64,000 nucleotides of DNA from Linepithema humile (Eukaryota > Arthropoda > Insecta > Hymenoptera > Formicidae): the NCBI RefSeq assembly GCF_040581485.1, contig NC_090130.1, positions 10,292,001-10,356,000 of the forward strand, given 5' to 3'. The translations under genes and the position numbers were made by a program. Shown here in pieces: positions 19,751-32,340 of the stretch. A model generated the notes under the pieces. It worked only from the letters and a program-made list of their open reading frames with translations. It was not told the DNA's origin and made no database searches. Each line of letters begins with the position of its first letter. Position 1 is the stretch's first letter.

Positions 19751-21448
19751 ATGTCATCGCAGATGGATGAAGCACCATATAAGCTTATTGAATTTGCCGA
19801 TGAAATAAAAGATGGAATAAAAAATATCGATGTTGTCTTATCAAGTTGGATATTTTATGATGGCAAAACAGGTCTGATGACAAAATTTATGCCACAGCCG
19901 TACAATGAGGAGAATTTAGTCTATTTGCATTCTCTTATGCAACTAAAAACACTCGCACCAGAAAGTTGGCCAAATTATACTGTTGACGTACGAGGTGAAA
20001 CAAGTAAGTCGTTCAATGCTTTTATTAACTGTTGTTTCAATATTTTAATATTCACCATATATAATTAAAAAGAATCCTGCAGTGGGTTTTGCAAGTATTT
20101 TTTAATACACTATTTTTTTTAAGTATTAAATGAGAATAATGAGTTCACATAGATGTGTCAATACGTTTGAAAACTTCTGTGATTATTTTTTTATTAAATC
20201 ATAAACGTTTCGGTATGACATTGCTGTTTGATCCTGTTTGTTATTCATATCTTATTTTTATGTATTTATCATATAGATATTTTTGTAGATTATTATAGAT
20301 ATTATTTATATTATGGATTTAATATATATTACAGGATAAATTTATTAAAGATATATTAAGATTATAATTCTATAAATCCAATAAAAAGAATAATGTATTT
20401 AAAGATATCGATTTGCTTTATCTTTTATTTTTCTAAAAATTCTTTTTTTGGCTATGTGGAATAAAATATTCTTTTAAATTGATCATAGCATATATTATTA
20501 GCATATGTTTTAACTTTAATTTGAGAATATGTTTTACTTTAATTTGAGAAAAAAGATTTTATATTCTACACAGCGAAAAAAAAAGAAATTTATGAGAAAT
20601 AAAAGTCGATAAAACAAGACTTTAGACTCTTTTTTATTATGAATAAACTTGATTATATAGAAACAAACGAAGATGCTTTAAGAAAAGTGGAAATTTTAAA
20701 AAGACAAAAATATGCTTTCTTTACTGATAATGAAACAACGGCAAAGACTAAAGCTAACGCTCTAAAAAAAGAATATAAAATGCAAGAGTCCCAAAAAAAA
20801 GATAAGAGCAAAAGGCTCTGGGAAGTTCCTGCATTGGAAGAATGCCACAGTGATGATAAATGTATTATACTATTTTATAATTATTGATATCATATTTGTT
20901 AAGCTGCATAGTAAAATTATATTCTGATGTTTCTATTTTTAGTATCAGATGTTTCTTTAAATTCTGATAATAGTACTACTTCTAAAAACAGCAGTAAAAG
21001 ATTAAAATTGGCATCTGGTTATAAAGATTTAGGTAAATTATATATTTTTTTTAACTTTTCAGTAACATTAAATTTGAATATTTATGTAATACATATTTTA
21101 TTAATTTAAATGTTTTTCATTGTGAAGGAATCTCTGGACGGAAAGAAGAAACAATAAGTATAAATAAAAGTAAACATGTCAATTTTATGATAGTTATATT
21201 AAATTAATTCCTTATATTTATATTTATTTTATTATTAATCTTTATCTATTGTAGAAAAATTTATTGCAGAGAAATATTTTTCAGAAAAAAAATATATAAG
21301 AAACTTCCATCTAGCACCTGGATTCCCGGAAAAAAAATTGATTTGAAGAGTTCACAAACGAATCCGTACAATAATAGCGTGAAAACAACTATGTTATATG
21401 ATGGTGAACTACCAATTGTTAATTTTGACCCGACATCTTTTATGGATG
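19751..21448 (+). CDS. Exons of an unrecognised multi-exon gene, DUF4806-companion-like
   Basis: Exon 1 (19751-20003) encodes MSSQMDEAPYKLIEFADE followed by a block with SWIFYDGKTGLM and PESWPNYTVDV, and ends at CAA/GTAAGT. Exon 2 starts at 20661 in matching phase and is a charged helical stretch rich in Lys and Glu. Exon 3 (20943-21032) is Ser/Asn-rich before GGTAAA. A last visible exon, about 21255-21448, contains LPSSTWIPGKKIDLKSS and GELPIVNFDPTSFMD before GTAAGT. An N-terminal W/Y block, a charged linker and a Ser-rich part recall the N-terminal halves of the DUF4806-like genes elsewhere in this window. No C-terminal domain is seen. The start codon lies 6 bases after a mariner-like end. 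Confidence 0.45.
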
Positions 21449-22053
21449 GTAAGTGCAATTATTTGACAAATAAAATTTAAATTTAAATCTTTTAAAATTA
21501 AATAACTAATATTAAAAGATGGGAGGGTTCAATTGGGTCTTAAAATAAAATTATTATGCTTGACTCTTGAAGTCCAATATATATATATTCAGATATATCA
21601 ACTGGCGTGCTAATTTCGCGAATATAGCATGACCTTTTTTTATTCTAAACTACATTAATTAGCTGAAAATTACGAATTTTTCCAATACGTCCCGATTGTT
21701 TTACGCGAGCGCTTCATTCTGAAAGTCATTTTTGTGCAGAGTTTCGCAAATTAACTTTTTCTAATATTGTAAACAATTTTTAATATCGGCCGCCAATGAA
21801 GTAATACACACACACACACACACACACACCTATAGGCGTTTTTATGTGACACACACACACGCGCACACACACACACACACACACATACATACATACATAT
21901 ATATATATATATGTACTTATATATATATGTACTTATATATATATGTACTAAAACACTTGACATGATATTCTATCGATACACGGAGTTTCGACAAAATCGA
22001 TTGGTATCACGTCGTAGTCTCCCCTTGTCAGACCGATTCCTGAGACGTTACAT
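21449..22053. other. Gene-free interval with (CA)n and (TA)n
   Basis: CA/GC dinucleotide runs at about 21806-21892 and TATA/TACT repeats at 21893-21950. No gene. Confidence 0.7.
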
Positions 22054-22302
22054 CCTGTTCCCCCACTACCGCTGGCGGCCGAGCCGCCGATAACTCTGGC
22101 TCAGGAACGTTTTATATAAGAAATAGGCTGGGTTGTTGAGGCATCTCTCAGGAAATCGTAACATTCTCTTCGCTACATAAATAATGTTTATTGACATTAA
22201 TACATAATATCAACCCAGCCTATTTCTTATATAAAACGCTCTTGAGCCAGAGCTATCGGCGGCTCGGCCACTAGCGGCAGGGCGATATATTGGGGGAACA
22301 GG
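22054..22302. mobile_element. Foldback element
   Basis: Arms of about 80 bases, CCTGTTCCCCCA...GGCTGGGTTG and its complement, around an 85-base loop. The arms are GC-rich compared with the neighbourhood. Copies differ at several positions, including ACTACCGCTGGCGG against CACTAGCGGCAGGG. Confidence 0.75.
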
Positions 22303-22668
22303 AGGTATCGACACGGGAATTGGCCCGAAATGTGCAATTAATTCCGAGCGCTGATGTAAACAGTTATGTCATATATTTTTACTGCTGATTTTAACATATT
22401 CTGGGCAGGTTTATAGAATATTCTTTATAGGATATTCTTCAGACATGCATTAATGATTTCTTCGAAAATATTCTTATAAAAGTATATTTGATGCAATATA
22501 GAATATTTATACAATATTGTGTGTTATCTGGACTAAATGACTTAATTAAAGTCTTTAGATTTCAACATAATGTTTATGCTAGTGCAGTGATATAACCTAT
22601 AAAAACGATAAGAGCGGTGAAAATAAGTTAATCATTTTTTTTTTTTTTATGTGTTTATAACGGAGCTG
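22303..22668. other. Gene-free AT-rich interval
   Basis: No feature supported. Confidence 0.5.
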
Positions 22669-23146
22669 TGATGATAGTATAGTCCTAATCGTTTAACTGA
22701 GATAAACCGTTACTAAAAATTAATGATCAGAAGAAGAATTACTATTATCTTCAAATGCTGCAAAATGGTATATTAGAAAAGAGTATCGAGAAAGATAAAT
22801 TTGTATTTCTACGCTGTCATCAACTATAGAAAACATGGAATTAGTCTAGCATGACAATTGTATCATGTTTTTTAAATTTTGTTTCTTGTATAAAAAATCA
22901 TGGATAAAATATAATCAAAAGTTTCCATCGTCATCCGCATATATTCAAAAAATTTTTATGGATACTTCTTCAAGTCATTGTATAAATGTTAAAACTCCCC
23001 AAATTTATATCATTTGGGTATTAATAGAATGTACAGAATATTTACATTTTTTACAGTATTTAAAGACAATAATAATTCTTCTTTTGAATTACTTATTTTT
23101 GGAAACGGTTTATTTCAGATAACGATTAGGACTATACTGTTATCAC
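22669..23146. mobile_element. TIR element, 43-base arms
   Basis: Left arm 22669-22711 and right arm 23104-23146 are near-perfect inverted repeats (core AGTATAGTCCTAATCGTT) around 390 bases of AT-rich DNA. The open frame inside (22865-23122) runs into the arm and has no recognisable content. Confidence 0.7.
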
Positions 23147-23702
23147 AATTTCATTGTAAACATGTGAAAGAAAGTTAGATGTTTTTTTTCGCATGTGTCT
23201 GAAAATTGGTCATGAATTGGCAATAAAATAATAATTCAGGAGAAAAAGGTACTCTCAGGCCTTTTGTTTAAATATTTTTTTTTAATTTTCCGTTGTAACC
23301 CTCTAAGCTTGACTGTATCTTGATATTCACTACCAGTATTAAAATTGTACAAGTAGGTAACGTAAATTACAAATTTCAGTACTGATAATGAATATCAGAA
23401 GGCAGCTGTTTTCGTGCTCAACAGCGCCCAACACACTACCCCCTACATGTACTCATATACACCACTGGATTCATTGGTGCTACACCGCGCATGCGTGAGA
23501 AATATCCTTTGTAAGAACATTGCTCGAGATGTATTCTTTATTCATTAACGGTCAGTTTTTGATGGGACGCTCATCTTAACACGGATGAGAAAGACGCATA
23601 CGGAGCGAAACGTATCTAAACTTCTTTAATTTTGAGAGGAGGCAATAATCACAAAGTTCTTTTATCCCAGAATTTGTAAAACTAATCCGCAAAGTTAAAG
23701 AA
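23147..23702. other. Gene-free interval
   Basis: No gene supported. Confidence 0.4.
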
Positions 23703-24319
23703 CCCATACAGCACAGAACATTGCAATTACATTGCAGCAATGTTACAATCTTGCAAGTTGCAATGTAATATTGTTGAGACATTATTGCAACCTGTAATTG
23801 TAATATTTCATGAGAATGTGACAGCAACATTCCAATAACATTGCAATAGCAATATTCGATAATCGCTAGTTCGTTTGTTTACCGCTATGCGACGCGCGTT
23901 GCAAAATCTATCTCGTATTTAAGTTTTAGTCATGATGATTATATGAAACTTGCAAAGAATGGCTAGTAAGATTAAAGACATAGTAATTATTTTTATCAGT
24001 TTAATTTTTCTGATACGACCTCAACACAGGGAATTTAGATATTAAACTGATTGTTCAAAAATCGAACAGATAAATGTCCGAATAAATAAAAATATATGCA
24101 ACGTTATTCTAAGATTGCAATAACAATACATTATTGCAAATTCATTACATTGCAATATTATTGTAATATTTCGTTACAATCTTCCTAAAAGCGGACATTT
24201 TAACGTTGCTGCAATCCCACAGCAATGACGCAACAACATTTTGCAGTGAATTTGCAATATTGCAACATTGCGATGAAAGATTGATGCAATGTGTATGCAA
24301 TCTTTGTGTGCTGTATGGG
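23703..24319. mobile_element. CCC-type TIR element, family 1, copy 1
   Basis: Ends CCCATACAGCACAGAACATT and TGTGTGCTGTATGGG. About 200 bases next to each end are crowded with the motif ATTGCAATGTT and its variants in both orientations, while the centre is ordinary AT-rich DNA. No coding frame, so it is non-autonomous. The second copy at 27804-28496 has the same layout. Confidence 0.8.
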
Positions 24320-25172
24320 AAGGGGTGAGTGCACATAAAAAACTTGAATTTACGTTTTCTTTTTGCAAGTTCACTATTTTAGTCAATATATGTATGTATA
24401 TCATAATTTCTTAAGAGAAGGCGCGCATAATAGATTGACATTAATTATTTGTTTGTTCGACTAGCATTCGATTATTTATTTGTTTAAATTTTAATGCAAC
24501 GGTAGACTAGAAATTTTAACTATGTTTATTGTAAATGACAATACAATTAATTTTCTGAAGTTTGCCATGTCCTCTCAGACAGTATGGACTCCCAAATATC
24601 TCTGAAGGCAAACTGACTTGATACATAATTTTTGTTTAATTTAAAAAAAAAATAAAGTTAAGTACACGCAAACTGAGTGACACAACATGATAATTCATTG
24701 TTATGCATTGAGAATAATGGTAATCAACCGTAAAGGCTTAATTCTTGATAGAATATCGGGTATAATAGAAATGTTAAATATGACATCTTTTTCCTTTTAA
24801 TAATTTGGAGGTTGCTGTTATTGAATTGGACATGATATTGATGAAATGTTTTCCAGCTATGGGTTAGACGTTTTCAAAAGTAACGAATTTGTATGATGAA
24901 TTTTAATGTAATATGTTCCGAGATGACTTTGTTTAACAATTGTTTTATGTATTAAATGTACTAATAATTTTAACGAATAATTGTACTGAAGATGACCACA
25001 TCCGAATGGTCGAAACGTATAGACTTTATCTAATGTTATAAAATTTAATAAACTAAGCATGTCCAACTAGCTCTATAGCTCTGTAGCTTGTCTTTAATAA
25101 TTTATTTTAATTATTCGAGCCAAAAATTGTAATATTTAATTTAATTAATTTTTTATTTTTTTCTTAGTAGCG
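24320..25172. other. Gene-free interval, possibly intron of the GPCR gene
   Basis: No supported exon or repeat. It ends with a polypyrimidine tract and AG (about 25140-25168) directly before the next MITE, so it may be intron. Confidence 0.4.
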
Positions 25173-25546
25173 CCCTGATGGAAATATTTTGCTAAAGTAG
25201 CTATGAAATCAATAAAAAGTAAAATAAAAGTTTTTGAAAAATTACTTGAAATTTTACTAAAATTATTTGAATATATTTCAAAATAAATCATAATTTTCCG
25301 TATAAAAATTTAATGTAATACTATGAAATATAAGGAAAGTTAAAATATACTGCTGAAAAGTAATAGAGAGGAGTTTTGAAATAATTATCATTATGAAATT
25401 TACTGAATTAAACTGAAAACTGTTACTTTTTAATGAAAAATTGCTGAAATATTTATGAAATTAATTAATGGGATCAATTAAGAGAAATTTTCAAATACAT
25501 TTCAGCAAAATTTTGTTAAATTTTCAGAAAAATATTTCCATCAGGG
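25173..25546. mobile_element. CCC-type TIR element beside the GPCR exon
   Basis: Ends CCCTGATGGAAATATTTT and AAATATTTCCATCAGGG, with an interior of repeated GAAATTTACTGAA-like strings. It sits between an apparent intron acceptor (TTTTTTCTTAG) and the readable GPCR exon. No clear target duplication. Confidence 0.75.
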
Positions 25547-25552
25547 TTATAC

Positions 25553-26352
25553 AAACATATAAAACGTAACTTTAAAAAAGGAGATATGTGGACAGGAATG
25601 ATTATAGATTCTATTATAATATTTATTCTACCTGCTCTCGTGATAGTAATCTGCAATACTCTGATAGGTTACCACATTTACCAGCAAAATCATTTTTGTA
25701 AAACCTTGATTACAGCGTCCGATTCTTCTAATGACAGAACTCAGATTTCTAGTGATAAAATGCTTCAGCATAAAATCACAAAAATGCTTATTCTTGTTTC
25801 GAGCATATTTCTAATCTTGAAATTACCTGGATATTATATTAATTACATTATTAATTACGTACATATCAATTATTCATTTTGAAATAATATCGACCGTAAT
25901 ATATAGATTATTTATTCTAAAAATGCATTTTGTATTAGACAAAAAAACATTAATTAATTTTTTTCTAGAAATTTGAATTTTTAAAAATAATTTATAATGT
26001 TCACCTTTTATATTATGAATGAAATTATATAATAATTTTTTTATATTAGATATCCGCGTAATAAAATGGATGCGGTAAAATGCGACATTATTAATGCGTT
26101 ATCATTATTAATTATATACAACAAAATTAACGATAATAATTTTTCCAGGTACCTGAATATGTCAATGTGATAGTTATGAGCACAATATTCGACTTATTGA
26201 ACATAGCACATTACAGTATAAATTTTCTTCTCTACTGCGTAACAGGACAAACTTTTCGTAGAGAACTAATACGCATGTTTACGAAATGTAAAAAAATAAG
26301 AAAGAACAGAAATATCATGAAGATGGACAATTATAAGCAAGAGTATGATTAA
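25553..26352 (+). pseudogene. Rhodopsin-family GPCR, last two exons only
   Basis: The first readable exon (about 25553-25858) carries a transmembrane helix like TM5 (IIIFILPALVIVICNTLIGY), a short third loop and a TM6-like helix, ending at a phase-0 donor. The second (26149-26352) carries TM7, with HYSINFLLYCVTGQTFRREL as the NPxxY-helix-8 region, and a basic tail ending at TAA. Splicing 25858 to 26149 keeps frame. The TM7 signature is typical of peptide receptors such as FMRFamide-type receptors, by recall. TM1-TM4 exons are not visible in the 5 kb upstream, and a MITE replaces the exon start, so this is probably a remnant, although distant upstream exons cannot be excluded. Confidence 0.65.
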
Positions 26353-26484
26353 TACCGCATTATGCAGTCATAATAAGGTAATATTATAATTAAACGCGGC
26401 GTTTCATACTGGATAAAAAAATCGATAAATTTACAAAACTACATGTAAAAATTACATGATAAATATCAATGTACTGAATACATA

Positions 26485-26657
26485 CCCAGTAAACAAAAAG
26501 TAACAGTAACACAACATTAATGTAACACAACATTAATGTTATAATTTCCACTCAACAATATAATTGTTACGTACAAGATATGTTATATTGCAGCTACATT
26601 GTAGAATGGGAAATTATAACATAGACATTATGTTACTCTTAGCTTGTGTTTATTGGG
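26485..26657. mobile_element. CCC-type TIR element with TA duplication
   Basis: Ends CCCAGTAAACA and TGTTTATTGGG, TA on both sides. The interior repeats AACATTAATGTTA. 173 bases, no coding. Confidence 0.75.
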
Positions 26658-27019
26658 TATATATTGCAAATGTACATAATTTCATAAATCTTATACTATT
26701 TATTTTATATATTTTCATTATTTATTATGCAATTTTCACACCTTTGTGGAAATTTACCGAATTTTTTGACAGTGTGCATATTTATATTACATTAATCAAA
26801 AATTCTTTTCCTATCTTTGTTATATGACTTTTATAATTAAATGAATAAAAGGACACATAGTCAATTTTTTGTCAATTTGATAATACTTTGCATTTTGTTA
26901 CAGCTTGCAAATTTACGTCCAATCGCACTTTGAGCAGAACAATGCATTTCTTAACAACAAGCATAATCGAAAGCTTTTCAAGAAAAGCTAACACTTCTAA
27001 TATACACGAGAATACATTT

Positions 27020-27134
27020 CCAGCAAACACAGAACATTGCAGCAACATTGTGGCAATGTTGTAATATTGCTGCAATGTTGCTACAATGTTGCAATATTGC
27101 CGCAATGTTACTGCAATGTTCTGTGTTTGCTAGG
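27020..27134. mobile_element. Short CC(C/T)-type TIR element
   Basis: Ends CCAGCAAACACAGAACATT and AATGTTCTGTGTTTGCTAGG. The interior is almost only GCAACATTG-type motifs in both orientations, closely related to the subterminal motif of the 23703 family. Confidence 0.75.
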
Positions 27135-27574
27135 TTAAAACTTTATAAAAATATTGTTAACTGTAAATAGCTGAAAAAAATCGTTAAACATGTTGTATTA
27201 AAAATATTAAAAGCTAGTTAAAAAAAACAAATAGAGAATCTATAATGCACATATGTGTAGATAGTACATAAAATTAGTTTAGCATTGTAAAAAAACGACA
27301 GTTTTATTAATTCTATTAATAAATTTGGGCCTATTGTATAATCTAAAAAAATATTGATTTATCTATTATTTGAAATAGATGAATTGTCACATTATAGAAT
27401 GTAGAATGTAATGCAAAGACAATTTGTTATCATCAAACCTACGAAAATGTCTCATCTATTCATTATAAGAATATTTTCTAAAGGAAAAAAAAACGTATTA
27501 AAAACGTATTGCTATTTTGTTGCATTTATTGCATTATTTATTTTTATTGCATGTTATTATATCACAAACATCTG

Positions 27575-27757
27575 CACGGAGAAAATTTTATATAAAACAT
27601 TACTATGTACGGTAGTAGCCGCGGACCATGAAGGAATTATAAAAATTTTTACTATGTTTTTCTCATGTGAAACATAGTAAAAATTTTCAGTCCGCGGTTT
27701 CATGGTCCGCGATTACTGTCGTACATAGTAATTTTTGATATAAAATTTTCTCCGTGT
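27575..27757. mobile_element. Hairpin MITE, copy 1
   Basis: Nearly fully palindromic 183 bases starting CACGGAGAAAATTTTATAT, with GCGGACCATGAA in both arms and ACATGTGAAACATAG at the turn. A second copy lies at 62786-62967. The open frame running into it (27411-27677) is accidental. Confidence 0.85.
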
Positions 27758-27803
27758 GTACCAAGTACATGTCTGATAATTTTATTTACTACACATGCGC
27801 ATA

Positions 27804-28496
27804 TCCATATAGCACAAAACATTGCATTTACATTGCAGCAATGTTACAATCTTGCAAGTTGCAATGTAATATTGTTGAGAGATTATTGGAACATTGAATT
27901 GTAATATTTCATGAGAATGTGACAGCAACATTGCAAAAACATTACAAGAGCAATATTCGATAATCGCTACCCAGGGAGAAATACAGGTCGAAAAAACGTC
28001 TAATAAATATCTAATAGACGTTTCTTCGACCTGTATTTCTCCCTGGGTAGTTCGTTCGTTTACCGCTATGCGACACGCGTTGCAAAATCTATCCCGTATT
28101 TAAGTTTAGTCATGATGATATAAAACTTTCAAAGAGTGACTAGTAAGATTAAAGACATAGTAACTATTTTTATCAGTTAAATTTTTCTGATACGACCCTA
28201 ACACAGGGAATTCAGATATTGAACTGATGGTTTAGAAATCGGACAGATAAATGTCCGAATAAATAAAAATATATGCAACATTATTCTAAAATTGCAATAA
28301 TAATGCATTATTGCAAATTCATTACATTGCAATATTACTGTAATATTTCGTTATAATCTTCCTAAAGGCGGACATTTTAACATTGCTGCAATCCCACAGC
28401 AATGATGCAACAACATTTTGCAGTGAATTTGCAATATTGTAACATTGCGATGAAAGATTGATGCAATGTGTATGCAATCTTTGTGTGCTGTATGGG
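27804..28496. mobile_element. CCC-type TIR element, family 1, copy 2, with nested insertion
   Basis: About 90% like 23703-24319 over its length, including the subterminal ATTGCAATGTT arrays. TA-like duplication at the borders. A related flanking sequence without the element is visible near 29780 (CACATGTGCATTTCG). It is longer only because a 78-base MITE sits inside. Confidence 0.85.
27970..28047. mobile_element. 78-base palindromic MITE nested in a CCC-type element
   Basis: Starts CCCAGGGAGAAATACAGG and ends with its complement, flanked by TA (27968-27969, 28048-28049). The uninterrupted paralogue reads CGCTAGTTCG at about 23862-23871, so the insertion and its TA duplication are shown directly. 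Confidence 0.95.
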
Positions 28497-28559
28497 TATC
28501 GTTTCTCTTTGTAAATGTAATAAACGCTTTTAAATGTGTCTTGTCATTTTTACTTACTA

Positions 28560-29645
28560 CCCAATAAGCAAGAAATCATTGATATAACGTTATTTTAACG
28601 ATATTTAGTAATATGTAACATTGTTAAATATGTAGGTTTTAACGTTCTAATCGACGTCATTATAAACAAACTTTGACACTGATTTTAAGGTTTCAATAAC
28701 GTTGAAATGGGAGTGTCTTAATATTACGAATAATGTTGTGCAAATGTTTTTTATAATTTTAATATAATGTTTTTCATATAACATTAAATAAATGATTAGA
28801 TTTAAACTTACTTTTAACCTAATTCATCATTATATCAACATTCAAACAATATTAATATTTTATTATTTATTTTATATTCTTAGTAAATACAAAGTAACAT
28901 AACATCAATGTTATAATTTTCCACTCAATAAAGTTCTTCCTGCAATCACTTGTAAAAATCAAAGATATATGGGATTATAAATGCACGTGCTTGCACACAC
29001 ATCACGAAGCTGCCGAGAAGGATTACACATACGCTGCGTTCCGAAATTCACTGCTGTCAGTGCTGGAAATTTATAGTTCATATCACATGTCACATATCTT
29101 ATAGATTTTCAGTATTGACAATACTGCACGTTGCGCGTTGCACGTTGTTTATACGAGTTGACGCTTACATTGAGGATAGAGATAGCTATATATAATAGGG
29201 CTTTCTTTTGCAAAGAATTTTGACATTACTTATCTGCAAACTTAATGTTAGTTACATAAATATTAATATCGATTATTTTTACTTTATATAATTCTATAAA
29301 ATAGTTTTATAATATTTCTTTCTTATAAATTTAATATTAAAATAATATAAAAAAAACATTAAAACAACACAAAATCTTTATCATTATAACGTTATTTTAA
29401 ACGTAAGATTTCATCAAATTAAAACTATTGTAACTATGTTGAACTTGCAGCAAATAGAAGTGTTAAAATAACATTGAAAACAAAGTTTCAAATAATTTTT
29501 AAAAAATATTTCTCTGATATTTAAGAAAACTATATTATAAAATAATATATTTAAAATATGTATACAACATTATATCTAAACATTATAAAAATTTACATAA
29601 AATTAATATTTCAGAACGTTGATTTAATGTTTCTTGCTTACTGGG
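28560..29645. mobile_element. CCC-type TIR element, about 1.1 kb
   Basis: Ends CCCAATAAGCAAGAAA and TTTCTTGCTTACTGGG. Near both ends there are repeated AACGTTATTTTAA-type motifs. No coding frame. Confidence 0.7.
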
Positions 29646-29984
29646 ATATACCTTAAAAAGAAATGTTGATTTAATTATTTGAAATAAGAAAATTATCACT
29701 TTATAGATTGTAATGCAAAGACCATTTGTTGTCATCAAACTTACGCAAATAATTCGTCTATTCATTACAAGAATATTACCACACATGTGCATTTCGTTTC
29801 TATTTGTAAATATAATAAACTTTTTTACATCTATTTTATAATTTTTATTTACTACATATACATATTGCTTTCATTTACATATACATAATTGCTTTCCTTT
29901 ATTATAATTGGATCGATATAAATTATCCTTGATAATTTGTATCCTTTTTATTTGGATCCTTTTTATTTAGTTAATATGTTATTA
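29646..29984. other. Degenerate copy of flanking DNA at 27350
   Basis: GTAATGCAAAGACCATTTG and the following 100 bases match 27410-27480 and 28500-28560, so this is an older duplicate of the DNA into which the elements at 27575-28496 inserted. No gene. Confidence 0.5.
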
Positions 29985-30650
29985 AGTTAATATAAATGTT
30001 ACATTCAAAATGTAGAAAAATAATTTAAAAATAATTTAAATTTTGTCACATAATTAATTTTGTACATTTCTGTACATTTTTATATTAACTTAATTACATA
30101 TTAACTAAACTATTTTACATTATAACACGTCTTGTGTTTTATATAGCATTTATGTCATGTGAAACAGATGTTTTATTAGTAATATTAGAAAATAACTAAT
30201 TACATAAGTCTTGCGTTTGATATCACAGTTACGTTATGTGAAACATAATAAGTGTCCTTTTGAATGTTCTAACTTAATTATTTTATGTTTTATATGTCGC
30301 TGATTTGATATCATAGTTTATATCATAGTTTATATAAGTGTTATATCGAAATGTATAACAATAATTAAAAAATAATTTCAATTCTGTTACATAATTAATT
30401 TTGTACATTTATATCAACTTAATTACATATTAACTAACATATTTCACATTCTAACACAAGTATTTTGTTTATATCACACTTATGTTCTGTGAAACAGATG
30501 TTTTATTGGTAATATTACAAAATAACTAATAATAACATAAGTATTGCGTTTGATATCACAATTACGCTAGATGAAACATAATAAGTGTCATTTCGAATGT
30601 TTTAACTAAATTATTTTATGTTTAACATGTCTTTGATTTGATATTATAAT
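29985..30650 (+). repeat. Two-copy 330-base tandem repeat
   Basis: Copy 1 is about 29985-30310 and copy 2 about 30315-30650. GAAACAGATGTTTTATT occurs at 30161 and 30491, exactly 330 bases apart. A partial inverted copy follows at about 30800-30975. No coding. Confidence 0.75.
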
Positions 30651-30980
30651 TTTATTTCGTATATTTTGTAAAAATTTTAACAAAACTGTGATATCAAACC
30701 AAAAATATTTTATATCAGCTATCCATGGCTTTATATCAATGGGGCAGTCAAACCGAAGACATGTTACAACAAAAAATAGTTTAGTTTGAATATTCGAAAT
30801 AAAACATTTGTTTCACAGAATGTAAGTGTGATACAAAATACTTGTGTTAAAATGTAAAATAATTTAGTTAATATATAACTGACTTAATATAAATGTTACA
30901 TTCAAAATGTGCAAAAATAATTGAAAAATAATTTCAATTCTGTCATCATTAATTTTGTACATTTATAAAAAAGTAGGTGA

Positions 30981-31758
30981 TATAGCACAAAAATTCATAA
31001 ATGATAAGGTCTGGCCAAGTCCCAAAAAAGACACTCCAATATGTTTATATTTTGATAATTATCTAAATTTTTAATACATTACCAACATGAAAAGTAACTG
31101 ATATGTTATTCAAGGTGTAAATTTAAAAAAACATACATAAAATATTCATAAAATGTATAAATAAAACTGATCAAAATTTGATTGAAAAAAATTCAATTAA
31201 AATAACAAAATATTTATTAAAAAATACAAAAAAACTTGGCGCTGCTAACGGGCTTTGTCCCTCCCTTTTAATCGCCCTCCCCCCCCAGCGCAGCCCTTCG
31301 CGCCATCTCCCCTTCACCCCCGTCGAGGGGCCTCTCCGCCCCTCCGCCTCTCTTTACACCTCAAAGTATTATGAAACAATGAAAATGAGTAATAATGTAA
31401 TATATGGAATGATTAATTGACATCATGTAATTAATTGACATTATGTAAGTTAACATGTTGTTCGGTGTGGCAACACCAAGTTTTTTTGTATTTTTTAATA
31501 AATATTTTGTTATTTTAATTTAATTTTTTTCAATCAAATTTTGATCAGTTTTATTTATACATTTTATGAATATTTTATGTATGTTTTTTTTAAATTGGCA
31601 CCTTGAATAACATATCAGTTACTTTTCATGTTGTAATTTCATGTTGTTTCATGTTGGTAATGTATTAAAAATTTAGATAATTATTAAAATATAAACATAT
31701 TGGAGTGTCTTTTTTGGAACTTGGCCATACCTTATCATTTATGAATTTTTGTGCTATA
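30981..31758. mobile_element. Large foldback element with GC-rich loop
   Basis: Two arms of about 255 bases (30981-31237 and 31478-31758), beginning TATAGCACAAAAATTCAT and nearly perfect inverted repeats. The loop of about 240 bases contains a GC- and C-rich stretch (31250-31360) unlike anything around it. No transposase. Confidence 0.85.
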
Positions 31759-31867
31759 TATATTATTCATTGATACCTTGCATATAAATTTTATTTATCA
31801 AAATTTATTGAAATAAATTTTTTTTTAAATATTAAAAGAATAAATTATGCGAAATGTACAAAATATA

Positions 31868-32338
31868 CAGAGTGTTTCATAATGTCCGTGCCAACGCTCG
31901 TGTGCGAATAGAGTGCGGTAAACCGAATAGAAAAGTCCTTCACCGTTTTGCAATTTTTGCAATAGTAATTGAGATATTAATTAAAAGGGATTGACGAATA
32001 ATCGCGCGTTGCGTGTAGCTAGATCGTGGACTGTACACTCTAAACGTGACAACAACGAGGATCGCATGGCAACGAAAAATAACACGTAGCGAGAGCAGGA
32101 GTGATATGCGTTGTTATTTTTCGTTGCCATGCGATTCTCATTGCTGTCACGCCTAGAGCGTACAGCCTACGATCTAGCCGCGATCAACGCGCGATTATTC
32201 ATCAATCCCTTTTAATTAATATCTCAATTACTATTGCGAAAATTGCAAAACGGTAAAGGACTTTTCTATTCAGTTTACCGCACTCTATCCGTACACGAGC
32301 GTTGGCACGAACATTATAAAACACCCTGTATATATTTT
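31868..32338. mobile_element. Mariner-like MITE with long arms
   Basis: Starts CAGAGTGTTTCATAATG and ends TATAAAACACCCTG, with TA on both sides (31866-31867, 32339-32340). Arms of about 220 bases fold back with few mismatches. No coding. Confidence 0.85.
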
Positions 32339-32340
32339 TT

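Noticed and set aside
22865..23122. 85-codon frame
   Set aside because: Lies inside a TIR element of AT-rich DNA and is rich in Phe, Lys and Ile as expected by composition.
27411..27677. 88-codon frame
   Set aside because: It runs from spacer DNA into a hairpin MITE and has no protein-like pattern.
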